Source: JAVBLV01 sp031553195 (GTDB lineage: Bacteria > Bacteroidota > Bacteroidia > Bacteroidales > P3). From it: a stretch of DNA of 23,178 nt. Below are positions 8,380 to 15,825 of this stretch, one piece after another; position 1 is the first letter of the stretch, and every line of letters begins with the position of its first letter. The stretch spans positions 1 to 23,178 of the forward strand of contig JAVBLV010000079.1 of the NCBI GenBank assembly GCA_031553195.1, written 5' to 3'. Under the pieces are notes generated by a model, which was given only the letters and a program-made list of their open reading frames with translations, was not told where the DNA came from and made no database searches. A program made the translations under genes and the position numbers.

Positions 8380-9603
8380 ATGAAATTTGAATTTTTCATA
8401 GCCAAACGATTTCTGGGAAGCAATAAAAAGACTTTTTCAAAGCCTATTATAAATATTGCTATAGCGAGTATTGCGCTTGGTTTGGCCGTGATGATTATTT
8501 CATTGTCTGTTTTACGCGGTTTTCAAAGAGAAATTACAGAAAAAATCGTCGGATTCGGCTCTCATATTCAAATAAGAAATTTTGAAGCGAGCAACTCTTT
8601 AGAAATACAACCGGTCGATAAGTCGAGCCCTTTTATCCGTCGACTTCACACTATTCCAGGAATCCGAAATATCCAAGCCAGCGCGTCTATCGGCGGCATG
8701 ATAAAAACCGACGAACAAATTCAGGGCGTTATTCTTAAAGGCCTGGAATCGGGCTGTGATACTTCCTTTTTATGTAAGAACATGATTCAGGGCAGATTTA
8801 TTCAATGGACGAATGATTCTACGCCTTCAAAAGAAATAGTTATTTCTTCTTATATTGCGTCTAAATTGAAATTGAAATTAGCGGATAAACTAAAGGTTTA
8901 TTTTCTGGTTGACGATAATTTAAGAACCCGCGCTTTTGACATAGTGGGTATTTATAATACCGGACTTCTGACTTTTGACGAACGTTTTGTAATTGGAGAT
9001 ATAAAACAAGTGCAACGTTTGCATAAATGGAATGAAAACCAAGCGGAGATGATAGAGGTTTCCATTTCCGACTTTTCCCAAATGAAAAGAATGACCGAAG
9101 TTGTTTATAACGAAATCGGGTATGATTTAACGCTTACTACAATTACAGAACTTTATCCTGCTTTGTTTTCCTGGTTAAAACTTTTAGACACAAACACAAT
9201 TGTCATTTTTACGGTAATGGTTTTGGTCGCCCTTGTCACCATCCTATCTACTTTGCTGATTATCATATTTGAAAAAACATTCACAATAGGCGTTCTGAAA
9301 ACTTTGGGCGCTACCAATAATTCTATCCGGAAGATATTTTTGATAAAAGCGGGGTTTATTATTGCAAGAGGAATTCTGTATGGCGCTTCATTGGCAGTGT
9401 TGTTGTGCATTTTACAATCGAAGTTAAAACTGATAAGGTTAGATAGTAGGAGTTATTTTTTAGACTACGTCCCAATCGCCCTTAATGGATGGTCTATATT
9501 AATTATAAGTATTGGAACCTTTATTCTGTGTATGATATCGTTAACAATTCCCTCAAGTATTATTGCCCGCATACAGCCTTCCAAAACGATAAAAGTGGAA
9601 TAA
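8380..9603 (+). CDS. ABC transporter permease of the FtsX/LolC-LolE family
   Basis: The gene codes for 407 residues, the usual length for LolC/LolE-type permeases. The topology is the family's: one N-terminal membrane segment (about 23-45), a long periplasmic domain (about 46-270), then three segments (about 272-296, 322-345 and 372-392). The cytoplasmic loop after the second segment contains IGVLKTLGATNNSIRKIF, the conserved coupling motif of FtsX-like permeases. The family moves lipoproteins from the inner membrane to the outer-membrane chaperone, or acts in MacB-like export. Lipoprotein release is the likely role, but no ATPase gene is adjacent, so the partner and substrate are unproven. 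It stands alone, preceded by MITE copy 1 and followed by a long non-coding stretch. Confidence 0.88.
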   Translation: MKFEFFIAKRFLGSNKKTFSKPIINIAIASIALGLAVMIISLSVLRGFQREITEKIVGFGSHIQIRNFEASNSLEIQPVDKSSPFIRRLHTIPGIRNIQASASIGGMIKTDEQIQGVILKGLESGCDTSFLCKNMIQGRFIQWTNDSTPSKEIVISSYIASKLKLKLADKLKVYFLVDDNLRTRAFDIVGIYNTGLLTFDERFVIGDIKQVQRLHKWNENQAEMIEVSISDFSQMKRMTEVVYNEIGYDLTLTTITELYPALFSWLKLLDTNTIVIFTVMVLVALVTILSTLLIIIFEKTFTIGVLKTLGATNNSIRKIFLIKAGFIIARGILYGASLAVLLCILQSKLKLIRLDSRSYFLDYVPIALNGWSILIISIGTFILCMISLTIPSSIIARIQPSKTIKVE

Positions 9604-10052
9604 TCAACGTAAAATTATTTTCCGAGGAGATTTTTGATAGTTTTTTCTTATAAAAAAGAGATCAATGTAAAAAATAGGTAAAGATATTTTCTTTCTATTC
9701 TTTTTGAGGCCTCAAAAGGTGCGAGAATCAAAAACGGTTTAGGATCTAAAGCGTTTCGCTTATCGGCTTCGTTTGAACGGAAAGTCTCCATAAAGATATG
9801 CTACGCATGAAATACTTTACAGGCTAACGCGTTTGAATAAGGTAGCGCCAATAACGGCCTACGACAGATGGCGTTAAGAAAAATCATTAGTGGGGCGTTA
9901 AAAACAAAATTCTGTTCGAAGCCTCCTTTCGAAAAATAACATGACAGCGTTTGTTATTTATGGGTTGGAATATCAGTGTCGACGGGCGAGTTATTTTGTT
10001 TAGCCGCAACAAATGATTTTTTAGCATATCTGTCATCAGCCTTGACTTTTTG

Positions 10053-10078
10053 TTTCTTTTGCGTCAAGGCAAAAGAAA
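10053..10078. repeat. Perfect 10-bp stem-loop
   Basis: TTTCTTTTGC (10053-10062) pairs perfectly with GCAAAAGAAA (10069-10078) around the 6-base loop GTCAAG. The right arm is also the left end of the dispersed repeat at 10069-10178. In the second copy (19992) only the right arm is present. Confidence 0.55.
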
Positions 10079-10178
10079 GATCACAATGCACTCTATTACA
10101 TTCTTACCATTATGATAGAAATATTAAAAATTACCTCCACCTGTTTTTCCTGTTTTTTTTACACTGATCCAAAAAGAA
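10069..10178 (+). repeat. Dispersed non-coding repeat, copy A
   Basis: About 110 bases, starting GCAAAAGAAAGAT and containing TTACATTCTTACCATTA and CGCCTGTTTTT-like words, match 19992-20089 with substitutions and small gaps. Copy A has CACCTGTTTTT and ends at the ATCCAAAAAGAAT word. No frame is conserved between the copies. Its origin is unknown; it could be a remnant of a mobile element. Confidence 0.6.
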
Positions 10179-10239
10179 TAGAAAGGAATATCTTCGCCTA
10201 CTTTTACACTGATCCAAGAAATCTTAATAGTATCTTATA

Positions 10240-10278
10240 GAGAAAGTCCTGTTTTGATTTACAAAACAGGACTTTCTC
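10240..10278. terminator. Strong 17-bp hairpin downstream of rprY
   Basis: GAGAAAGTCCTGTTTTG (10240-10256) pairs perfectly with its reverse complement (10262-10278) around ATTTA. It lies about 158 bases past the end of rprY (minus strand). No T-run follows on either strand, so it is not a classical intrinsic terminator. It may stop or protect the 3' end of the rprY transcript, or belong to a small RNA. Confidence 0.4.
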
Positions 10279-10435
10279 ATAATGTTTCAAAGAGTTGCCG
10301 CTATGCCACTTCTTCCTTGGTCTGAATAATCTCTATGAATAGCATATTCAATAACGGCCACTGATAATCAAAAAGAAATAAGTAAATCGAAGACTTTGTT
10401 TCTTTCAGTTATTATATAAAAGAAAAATAGAGCTA

Positions 10436-11149
10436 TTAATTTTCTTTATTCTCTTTGTTTTCTTTAACGGTTAACTTAAATCCGACTCCATGAACGTTTA
10501 CAATTTCCAAATTCGGATCGTCTTTCAGATATTTTCGTAGTTTAGTGATGTAAACATCCATGCTCCGAGCATTGAAATAACTATCGTCTTTCCATATTTT
10601 ATGCAAAGCGGAAGTTCTATCTACCAAAGAATTTAAATTCTGACAGAATAAACGTAATAAATCAGATTCTTTAGAAGTAACTCTACGTTCTTCCCCGTTT
10701 ATTTCAAGAATTTGACGATTAAAATCAAAAACATAATTACCAATATGATAAATATTGTTTTCCGGTTTGTTTTCGTCGATAGTTCTTCTTAACACAGCTT
10801 GTATGCGGAATAGAAGTTCTTCCATACTGAAGGGCTTTGTAATATAGTCGTCCGCGCCCGCTTCGAATCCTTTTATTTTGTCCTCAGGTTGAGACTTGGC
10901 TGTTAAGAAGATAATAGGAATGCGTCTGTCGATTCCTCTGATTTCTTTAGCAACAGTACAGCCGTCTTTTATTGGCATCATGATGTCCAAGATACACAAA
11001 TCAATTTCTTCGGTTCTAAAAAGATCAATAGCCATCTGCCCACTCACTGCTAAAAAAGTGATAAACCCCTTTTGATTCAGATAAGCTCTTAGAACTGTTC
11101 CTAAATTAGGATCGTCTTCCGCTAATAATATTTTAATTCCCGTGTTCAT
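10436..11149 (-). CDS. rprY: OmpR/PhoB-family response regulator, RprY-like
   Basis: The gene codes for 237 residues. The receiver domain (about 5-120) has the acidic pair D12-D13, the phosphoacceptor D55 (in LCILDIMMP), T83 and K105 (in YITKPF). The C-terminal winged-helix DNA-binding domain (about 135-230) has RRVTSKESDLLRLF and the DVYITKLRKYLK recognition-helix region. Sequence and length fit the Bacteroidales RprY type. The symbol is my recognition of the family. No histidine kinase is adjacent, so it is an orphan here. It follows ppiB after 63 bases and is probably cotranscribed from lepB. The C-terminus ends in three exact KEN units, coded by a short repeat in the DNA. Confidence 0.88.
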   Translation of the reverse strand: MNTGIKILLAEDDPNLGTVLRAYLNQKGFITFLAVSGQMAIDLFRTEEIDLCILDIMMPIKDGCTVAKEIRGIDRRIPIIFLTAKSQPEDKIKGFEAGADDYITKPFSMEELLFRIQAVLRRTIDENKPENNIYHIGNYVFDFNRQILEINGEERRVTSKESDLLRLFCQNLNSLVDRTSALHKIWKDDSYFNARSMDVYITKLRKYLKDDPNLEIVNVHGVGFKLTVKENKENKEN

Positions 11150-11212
11150 AATGATGAATTATATTATGTTGTTTATATTTAAAATTAATAAATCAAGTTT
11201 CGTGCCAAAATT

Positions 11213-11650
11213 TTATTCTTCAATAATTTCAATTTTTTCAATATGATCTCCTTGTTTAATTAAGTCTATGATATCCATACCATCAATAACTTTTCCAAAA
11301 CAAGTGTGATTTCGATCTAAATGTTGAGTATTTTGTCTGTTGTGACAAATAAAAAATTGAGATCCGCCTGTATTTCTACCGGCATGCGCCATTGATAAAA
11401 CGCCTCTGTCATGATATTGGTTATCTCCGGTTAGTTCGCAATTTATTGTATATCCAGGGCCCCCTGTTCCATCGCCGCGGGGACATCCGCCTTGAATGAC
11501 AAAATCGGAAATAACCCTATGGAATGTTAAGTTATTATAAAATCCTTTTTGCGCCAAGTTTATAAAGTTAGCAACTGTATTAGGAGCGTCTTTTTCAAAA
11601 AACTCTATAGTTAATAATCCTTTTTCTGTGTGAATTTTCGCTTTTCTCAT
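11213..11650 (-). CDS. Cytoplasmic cyclophilin-type peptidyl-prolyl isomerase
   Basis: The gene codes for 145 residues, a minimal single-domain cyclophilin without signal peptide. The catalytic region FHRVISDFVIQGG (residues 43-55, with R45 and Q53) and GSQFFI (96-101) are present. The conserved Trp of the cyclosporin pocket is His (H110, in HLDRNHTCFG), as in many bacterial cyclophilins, so cyclosporin binding should be weak. It lies 15 bases after lepB and 63 bases before rprY in the same direction, suggesting one transcript. The role is proline isomerisation in protein folding. Confidence 0.93.
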   Translation of the reverse strand: MRKAKIHTEKGLLTIEFFEKDAPNTVANFINLAQKGFYNNLTFHRVISDFVIQGGCPRGDGTGGPGYTINCELTGDNQYHDRGVLSMAHAGRNTGGSQFFICHNRQNTQHLDRNHTCFGKVIDGMDIIDLIKQGDHIEKIEIIEE

Positions 11651-11665
11651 CGTGTTAGTATTAAT

Positions 11666-13408
11666 TTATCGTACAATTCTAAATAGTTTGTTCCAACGTA
11701 CTTTGCTTAAAAAAGATTTATCTTTGTCTAATGATAACCAAACAAAAGAGGCTTTTCCTACCACATGATCTATAGGAACAAATCCCCAAAAACGGCTGTC
11801 TGCCGAATTATGCCTGTTATCGCCCATCATCCAATAATAATCCATTTTGAATGTATATTCGTTAGTCTGTTCTCCATTGATGAATATTTCCCCATTTTCA
11901 AATTTTAAGTCATTCCCCTCAAAAGTTTTAATGGCTCGTTCATATAAAACAATATTCTCGGAGTTTAATTTTATAGTCATTCCTTTATGAGGAATTTTTA
12001 CAGGACCGAAGAAATCGACATTCCATTTGTAACGGTTATCATGGGGAAAGATTGCCTCGTCCGCGTATCCATTTATGTAAACAATAGGAACTATCTTTCT
12101 TACATTTGGCATTTGGCTGATTTTCTGAGCCATTTCTTTTGTCAAAGGGAGCGTTAAATCAGGGGAATTTTGTTTTATTCCAAACAATTCTTGCAACGCG
12201 CTATTGGGAACTCCCGCTGCGAGAAGAGCTTCGGGGTTGCCATAAATCTGACAAATAATTTTAGATGTGGAATCGATATCAGCGTAATTGGCAGCGACAT
12301 TTTCTTCCGGCTGCAACGGCTTTACCATTATTCCCGTATTTGTTCTTAATACTTCAATTTGAAGTTTGGTTAGAGGGATATAGTAAGCTTCCTGCATAAA
12401 AGAAATATCTTCAAGAGAGATTCCTGTTTTTTGAAGACTTTTGGGATACAAAGATTGGTTCGGTAAGGTCTCAATCCTATAAGTTATTTGCGATTCGACA
12501 GGAGCAGGGATTTTTTTCCCGTCAATATAAACCTCCTGATGAATGATTTGTAAATTTTCTCCAGGCAGGCCGATGCATCTTTTAATGAAATTCTCGCGTT
12601 TATCAACTGGTCTGTAAATAATGTCTCCGAAAGCATGTTTATTATTCCATACATTTTCCCGGCCATACTTTCGCACTAATGCATAATAACTTTGATTACT
12701 TTGATAAACTGTGCTTAAGGTGTCTCCATCGGGAAAATTAAAAACGACGGCGTCCAGGCGTTTAATTTTCGATAATCCCGGAAAACGATAATAATCCAAA
12801 TGAATCCAATCCAGATAAGATTTTACGTTTTGGGTAAGCGGGAGCGTATGATGAACCAAAGGAACGGCAAGCGGAGTGTTCGGAATCCTTGGGCCGTAAG
12901 CGATTTTACTGACAAAAAGAAAATCGCCCACCAGCAATGATTTCTCCATGGAGGAAGACGGTATTGTGTATGCTTCAATGAAGAAGGTGCGTATTACGGT
13001 AGCTGCAATAACGGCAAAAACAATGGAGTCAATCCATTCCCTGACGGAAGATTTTTTATAGACAGGCAGATCTTTCGGATGCGTGTAAACTTCTTTTTTA
13101 GAAAATCCTAGGTAGGGAAGATATATGAAAGGAAAAATAATTGCAATGGTTTGAGCCCCTAAGCCGAATTTTTTAAAGCATTTTACAAAATCGACTATCA
13201 TTAACATAATAATAAAGATATTGATGAATGGGATTGCTACATACAAATACCACCAATAACTTTTATCTATGATTTTAATCCAAATATAAAGATTGTAAAA
13301 AGGTACAATGGCTTTCCACCCTGCATACCCTGCTTTCTCAAACATCAGCCATAAACCAAGCAAAAAACCTACAATGCAAGCAATTAAAAGTACAACGTAG
13401 ATATTCAT
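11666..13408 (-). CDS. lepB: Signal peptidase I with N-terminal DUF5684-like membrane domain
   Basis: The gene codes for 580 residues, much longer than a typical LepB. Residues 1-100 are a multi-pass membrane domain (segments about 2-22, 52-74 and 85-101) of the DUF5684 kind, with GYAGWKAIVPFYNLY. The S26 peptidase part starts near residue 121 with a membrane segment (VFAVIAATVIRTFFIEAY). The catalytic Ser is S153 (PSSSM), the catalytic Lys K276 (FIKRCIGLPGE), and the GDNRHNSADSR box is at 529-539. Between K276 and that box lies a long insertion (about 300-470) with no motif I can name. It removes Sec signal peptides from exported proteins, which here include the T9SS cargo. It is first in the lepB-ppiB-rprY cluster. 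Confidence 0.95.
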   Translation of the reverse strand: MNIYVVLLIACIVGFLLGLWLMFEKAGYAGWKAIVPFYNLYIWIKIIDKSYWWYLYVAIPFINIFIIMLMIVDFVKCFKKFGLGAQTIAIIFPFIYLPYLGFSKKEVYTHPKDLPVYKKSSVREWIDSIVFAVIAATVIRTFFIEAYTIPSSSMEKSLLVGDFLFVSKIAYGPRIPNTPLAVPLVHHTLPLTQNVKSYLDWIHLDYYRFPGLSKIKRLDAVVFNFPDGDTLSTVYQSNQSYYALVRKYGRENVWNNKHAFGDIIYRPVDKRENFIKRCIGLPGENLQIIHQEVYIDGKKIPAPVESQITYRIETLPNQSLYPKSLQKTGISLEDISFMQEAYYIPLTKLQIEVLRTNTGIMVKPLQPEENVAANYADIDSTSKIICQIYGNPEALLAAGVPNSALQELFGIKQNSPDLTLPLTKEMAQKISQMPNVRKIVPIVYINGYADEAIFPHDNRYKWNVDFFGPVKIPHKGMTIKLNSENIVLYERAIKTFEGNDLKFENGEIFINGEQTNEYTFKMDYYWMMGDNRHNSADSRFWGFVPIDHVVGKASFVWLSLDKDKSFLSKVRWNKLFRIVR

Positions 13409-13723
13409 TTAAATTTTATTTTATGCAAATATCTGATTTTTATTTTAAAGAAAAAAACGACACTTGCTATTTTTATTATTCTTCAATACCTCAATTAAAA
13501 TCATTTTTCGATTTAAATTATTGATTTTGAATGCGAAATTATATTTCTGAATTTACAAAATAACTTAAAAATAAAAGGAAATAAAAGAGTTTAACACGCT
13601 TAAATTTTGATAAAATCTAAGGTTGGTAATTATTTTAAGAAATTCCGGCTATGGGAGTAAATAACCCTGCTGAATCCTATTGAATCCTTTGCATTGAAAC
13701 CCTATTTATTGCATTTATTTTTG

Positions 13724-13731
13724 TAATTTTG
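13724..13731 (+). promoter_or_regulatory. Candidate -7 box upstream of the S41 protease gene
   Basis: TAATTTTG matches TAnnTTTG. A -33 box at the right spacing is not obvious. If used, the transcript carries a leader of about 210 bases that includes the small frame at 13816-13890. Confidence 0.3.
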
Positions 13732-13815
13732 CCATTCTTTTTGGAGATGATTGGGAGCGCTTGTTTTCTTGATAAAGGTCGTCTGGAAAGGCGATTCAAC
13801 CTTTAAATTTTTACA

Positions 13816-13890
13816 ATGAAAAAGGAATTGTTTGCTTTTGTAAATGGATTTGTACGTCACATATTGGATAAGGGAGCATTTATCAATTGA
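13816..13890 (+). CDS. Possible 24-residue leader peptide
   Basis: ATG to TGA gives 24 residues beginning MKKELFAFVNGFVRH and ending DKGAFIN. It lies in the predicted leader of the S41 protease gene, 57 bases before its ATG, with an A-rich stretch before the start as is usual in this group. Stops in frame upstream rule out a fused tail of a larger gene. No family is recognised. It could be a translated leader, a gene remnant or a chance frame. Confidence 0.2.
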   Translation: MKKELFAFVNGFVRHILDKGAFIN

Positions 13891-13947
13891 GCGAACCAAA
13901 TACTTTAAGAAGTAGCTAATAAACTAAATTAATCGAAATTTACGATA

Positions 13948-15732
13948 ATGAATATGATAAAGCAAATCAAGCAACTTATATTGCTTATTTTTATTTTGAA
14001 TCTGGCGACTCCTGTTTATTCTCAGGAAATAAGCGCACGGGATGCTGAAAACAAGATGCTTTCCACAATTTCTCTCATTAACAGGTATTATGTGGAAACT
14101 CCTCCAATGGATAAATTGGTTGAAAAAGGAATTATTGAGATGTTGAAAACGCTGGATCCGCACTCAATTTATATTTCAGCTAAAGAAGTAGAAAAGGCCA
14201 ACGAACCGCTGGAAGGTAATTTTGATGGCATCGGCGTTTCATTTCAAATACTGAACGATACAATTAATGTCGTGGAAGTGATCTCTGGAGGCCCTTCTGA
14301 AAAATTAGGAATTTTAGCGGGCGACAAAATAATAAAAATCGACGGTAAACCTGCTACAGGAGATTCAATTACCAATTCTTTTGTGTATAAAAATTTGAGA
14401 GGGAAAAAAGGAACTATCGTCGAAGTTTTAATTTCCCGTCAGGGAAAGCCGGATCCGATTTTATTTAAAATTACTCGCGATAAGATTCCGATCAATAGCA
14501 TTGATACCTATTTTATGATCGACAAAAAGACGGGTTATATTCGTTTGGAACGGTTTTCGCGCACTTCCATGAACGAATTTAGAGAAGCCTTGGCCGATCT
14601 TAGAAAACAAGGCTTGACCCAGTTAATCTTTGACCTTAGGGGGAATGGCGGCGGATATTTGGATGTAGCGGTCGACTTGTCTAACGAATTTCTTGAAAAG
14701 GATAAATTGATAGTATATACCGAAGGCGTTACAAGTCCGAAACAACCTTTTGTTTCGGGAGATAACGGAGGTTTTACCAAGGGAAAATTAATTATATTGA
14801 TAGACGAAGGATCTGCTTCGGCCAGCGAAATTGTATCGGGCGCGGTGCAAGATTGGGACAGGGGGCTTATTGTGGGTCGGCGGTCTTTTGGGAAAGGTTT
14901 GGTTCAACGCATTTTTAATCTGACCGACAGGTCTCAAATAAGGTTGACTACGTCGCGCTACTATACGCCTTCCGGACGTTGTATTCAAAAACCTTATAAC
15001 GACGGCGTCGACGACTATTATAACGATTATCTCAAACGTTTAAACCATAGAGAACTTGTTACGCCCGATTCGATAAAATTTCCCGACTCGCTGAAATATT
15101 TTACCAATTCGAAACGTGTGGTGTATGGCGGAGGCGGAATTATGCCCGACGTATTTGTCGCCATAGATACGTTAAGGGCTTCCGACTACTTGATCAATTT
15201 GAGGAGTAAGGGAATATTTAACAACTATGCATTGGATTGGGCGAATAAACACAGAGACGAGGTGTTGGCGAAATATCCTAAATGCGAAGACTTTCTGAAA
15301 CATTATAACGAATTTCGTTTGGACGAAAATTTCGAATCGTATGCAAATTCCCAGAATGTTTTTAAAACGGAAATTAAAAAGGAATGGGTAAACAGTTGGG
15401 CTTCTTCGTATCTGCGCGAGTATGCGAACGATACTGCAAATAAATCGAAGTACGCAAGTTATGAAAAATATACGCTGGATATGCTTTCCGATTCGGCTTT
15501 TATAAGGAAAATGCTTGATAAGGCAATCAAAGAAGATAAGGAAAGCGCATTCATAGGCGAAAAATCGGAAGAATATATCGCTTATACGTTAAAAGGATTG
15601 GTTGTCAGAAATCTTTACGGAATAAAGTATTATTATAAAGTAACTTCCGATATCGACGACGGGTTCAAAAGAGCGCTGGAAATTATCAATGATGAAAAGT
15701 TATACGAGGCTTTGCTTAAGGGAGGAAAATAA
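13948..15732 (+). CDS. Exported C-terminal processing protease (S41 family, PDZ domain)
   Basis: The gene codes for 594 residues. Residues 1-25 are a signal peptide (LATPVYSQ). A short helical N-terminal part is followed by a PDZ domain (about 88-170, with GIGVSFQ and LAGDKIIKIDG). The S41 protease domain (about 180-360) has FDLRGNGGGYLD, then GSASASE with the expected catalytic S291, and RSFGKGLVQ with K316. The 25-residue spacing is as in the Prc/CtpA family. The rest, to residue 594, is a helical C-terminal extension common in Bacteroidota members. It acts in the periplasm, cutting proteins from their C-terminal end. Two ATGs lie at the start (residues 1 and 3), and the first is kept. glyA follows after 93 bases with its own promoter. 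Confidence 0.93.
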   Translation: MNMIKQIKQLILLIFILNLATPVYSQEISARDAENKMLSTISLINRYYVETPPMDKLVEKGIIEMLKTLDPHSIYISAKEVEKANEPLEGNFDGIGVSFQILNDTINVVEVISGGPSEKLGILAGDKIIKIDGKPATGDSITNSFVYKNLRGKKGTIVEVLISRQGKPDPILFKITRDKIPINSIDTYFMIDKKTGYIRLERFSRTSMNEFREALADLRKQGLTQLIFDLRGNGGGYLDVAVDLSNEFLEKDKLIVYTEGVTSPKQPFVSGDNGGFTKGKLIILIDEGSASASEIVSGAVQDWDRGLIVGRRSFGKGLVQRIFNLTDRSQIRLTTSRYYTPSGRCIQKPYNDGVDDYYNDYLKRLNHRELVTPDSIKFPDSLKYFTNSKRVVYGGGGIMPDVFVAIDTLRASDYLINLRSKGIFNNYALDWANKHRDEVLAKYPKCEDFLKHYNEFRLDENFESYANSQNVFKTEIKKEWVNSWASSYLREYANDTANKSKYASYEKYTLDMLSDSAFIRKMLDKAIKEDKESAFIGEKSEEYIAYTLKGLVVRNLYGIKYYYKVTSDIDDGFKRALEIINDEKLYEALLKGGK

Positions 15733-15775
15733 TTTACGCTAGAGTTATTTAGAACGAAAGCATCTATAAATTGCC

Positions 15776-15783
15776 TATATTTG
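15776..15783 (+). promoter_or_regulatory. Candidate -7 box of glyA
   Basis: TATATTTG matches TAnnTTTG exactly, 42 bases before the glyA ATG, which is a typical leader length. The -33 region holds only a weak TTTA (15748-15751). An A-rich stretch (AAAAAATAAAAAGTA) precedes the ATG in place of a Shine-Dalgarno site. Confidence 0.5.
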
Positions 15784-15825
15784 CAAAGCATAAAATAGAA
15801 ACTTAATATTAAAAAATAAAAAGTA

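Larger units (their letters stand above)
9604..10435. other. Long non-coding stretch with repeats and hairpins
   Basis: No credible gene is seen on either strand. The only longer frames are low-complexity and overlap repeats. The stretch holds a perfect 16-base palindrome TTTTGAGGCCTCAAAA (9702-9717), a less AT-rich segment with no long frame (about 9720-9990), a stem-loop at 10053-10078, a dispersed repeat at 10069-10178, a 16-base direct repeat TTTTACACTGATCCAA (10157-10172 and 10202-10217), and a 17-bp hairpin at 10240-10278. It may be decayed DNA with repeat insertions. Confidence 0.5.
13409..13947. other. Divergent intergenic region between lepB and the S41 protease gene
   Basis: It is AT-rich. 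A TAATTTTG box (13724-13731) matches the -7 consensus on the plus strand, without a clear -33 box, and would give a leader of about 210 bases for the S41 gene. Two short frames sit in that leader, the better one at 13816-13890. A direct repeat TGAATCC(TA/TT)T is found near 13671-13690. No RNA gene is recognised. Confidence 0.4.

Noticed and set aside
9632..9665. AT-rich symmetry (TTTTTTCTTATAAAAAA) after the permease gene, considered as its terminator
   Set aside because: The stem is almost all A-T with only weak flanking pairs, too little to call a terminator by eye.
9976..10167. A 63-codon plus-strand frame with many Phe and Leu
   Set aside because: It runs through the stem-loop and the dispersed repeat, has low-complexity composition, and the frame is not kept in the second repeat copy.
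13702..13899. A 65-codon minus-strand frame upstream of lepB
   Set aside because: It lies in AT-rich intergenic DNA with no start context and no recognisable family, and it overlaps the likely S41 leader on the other strand.
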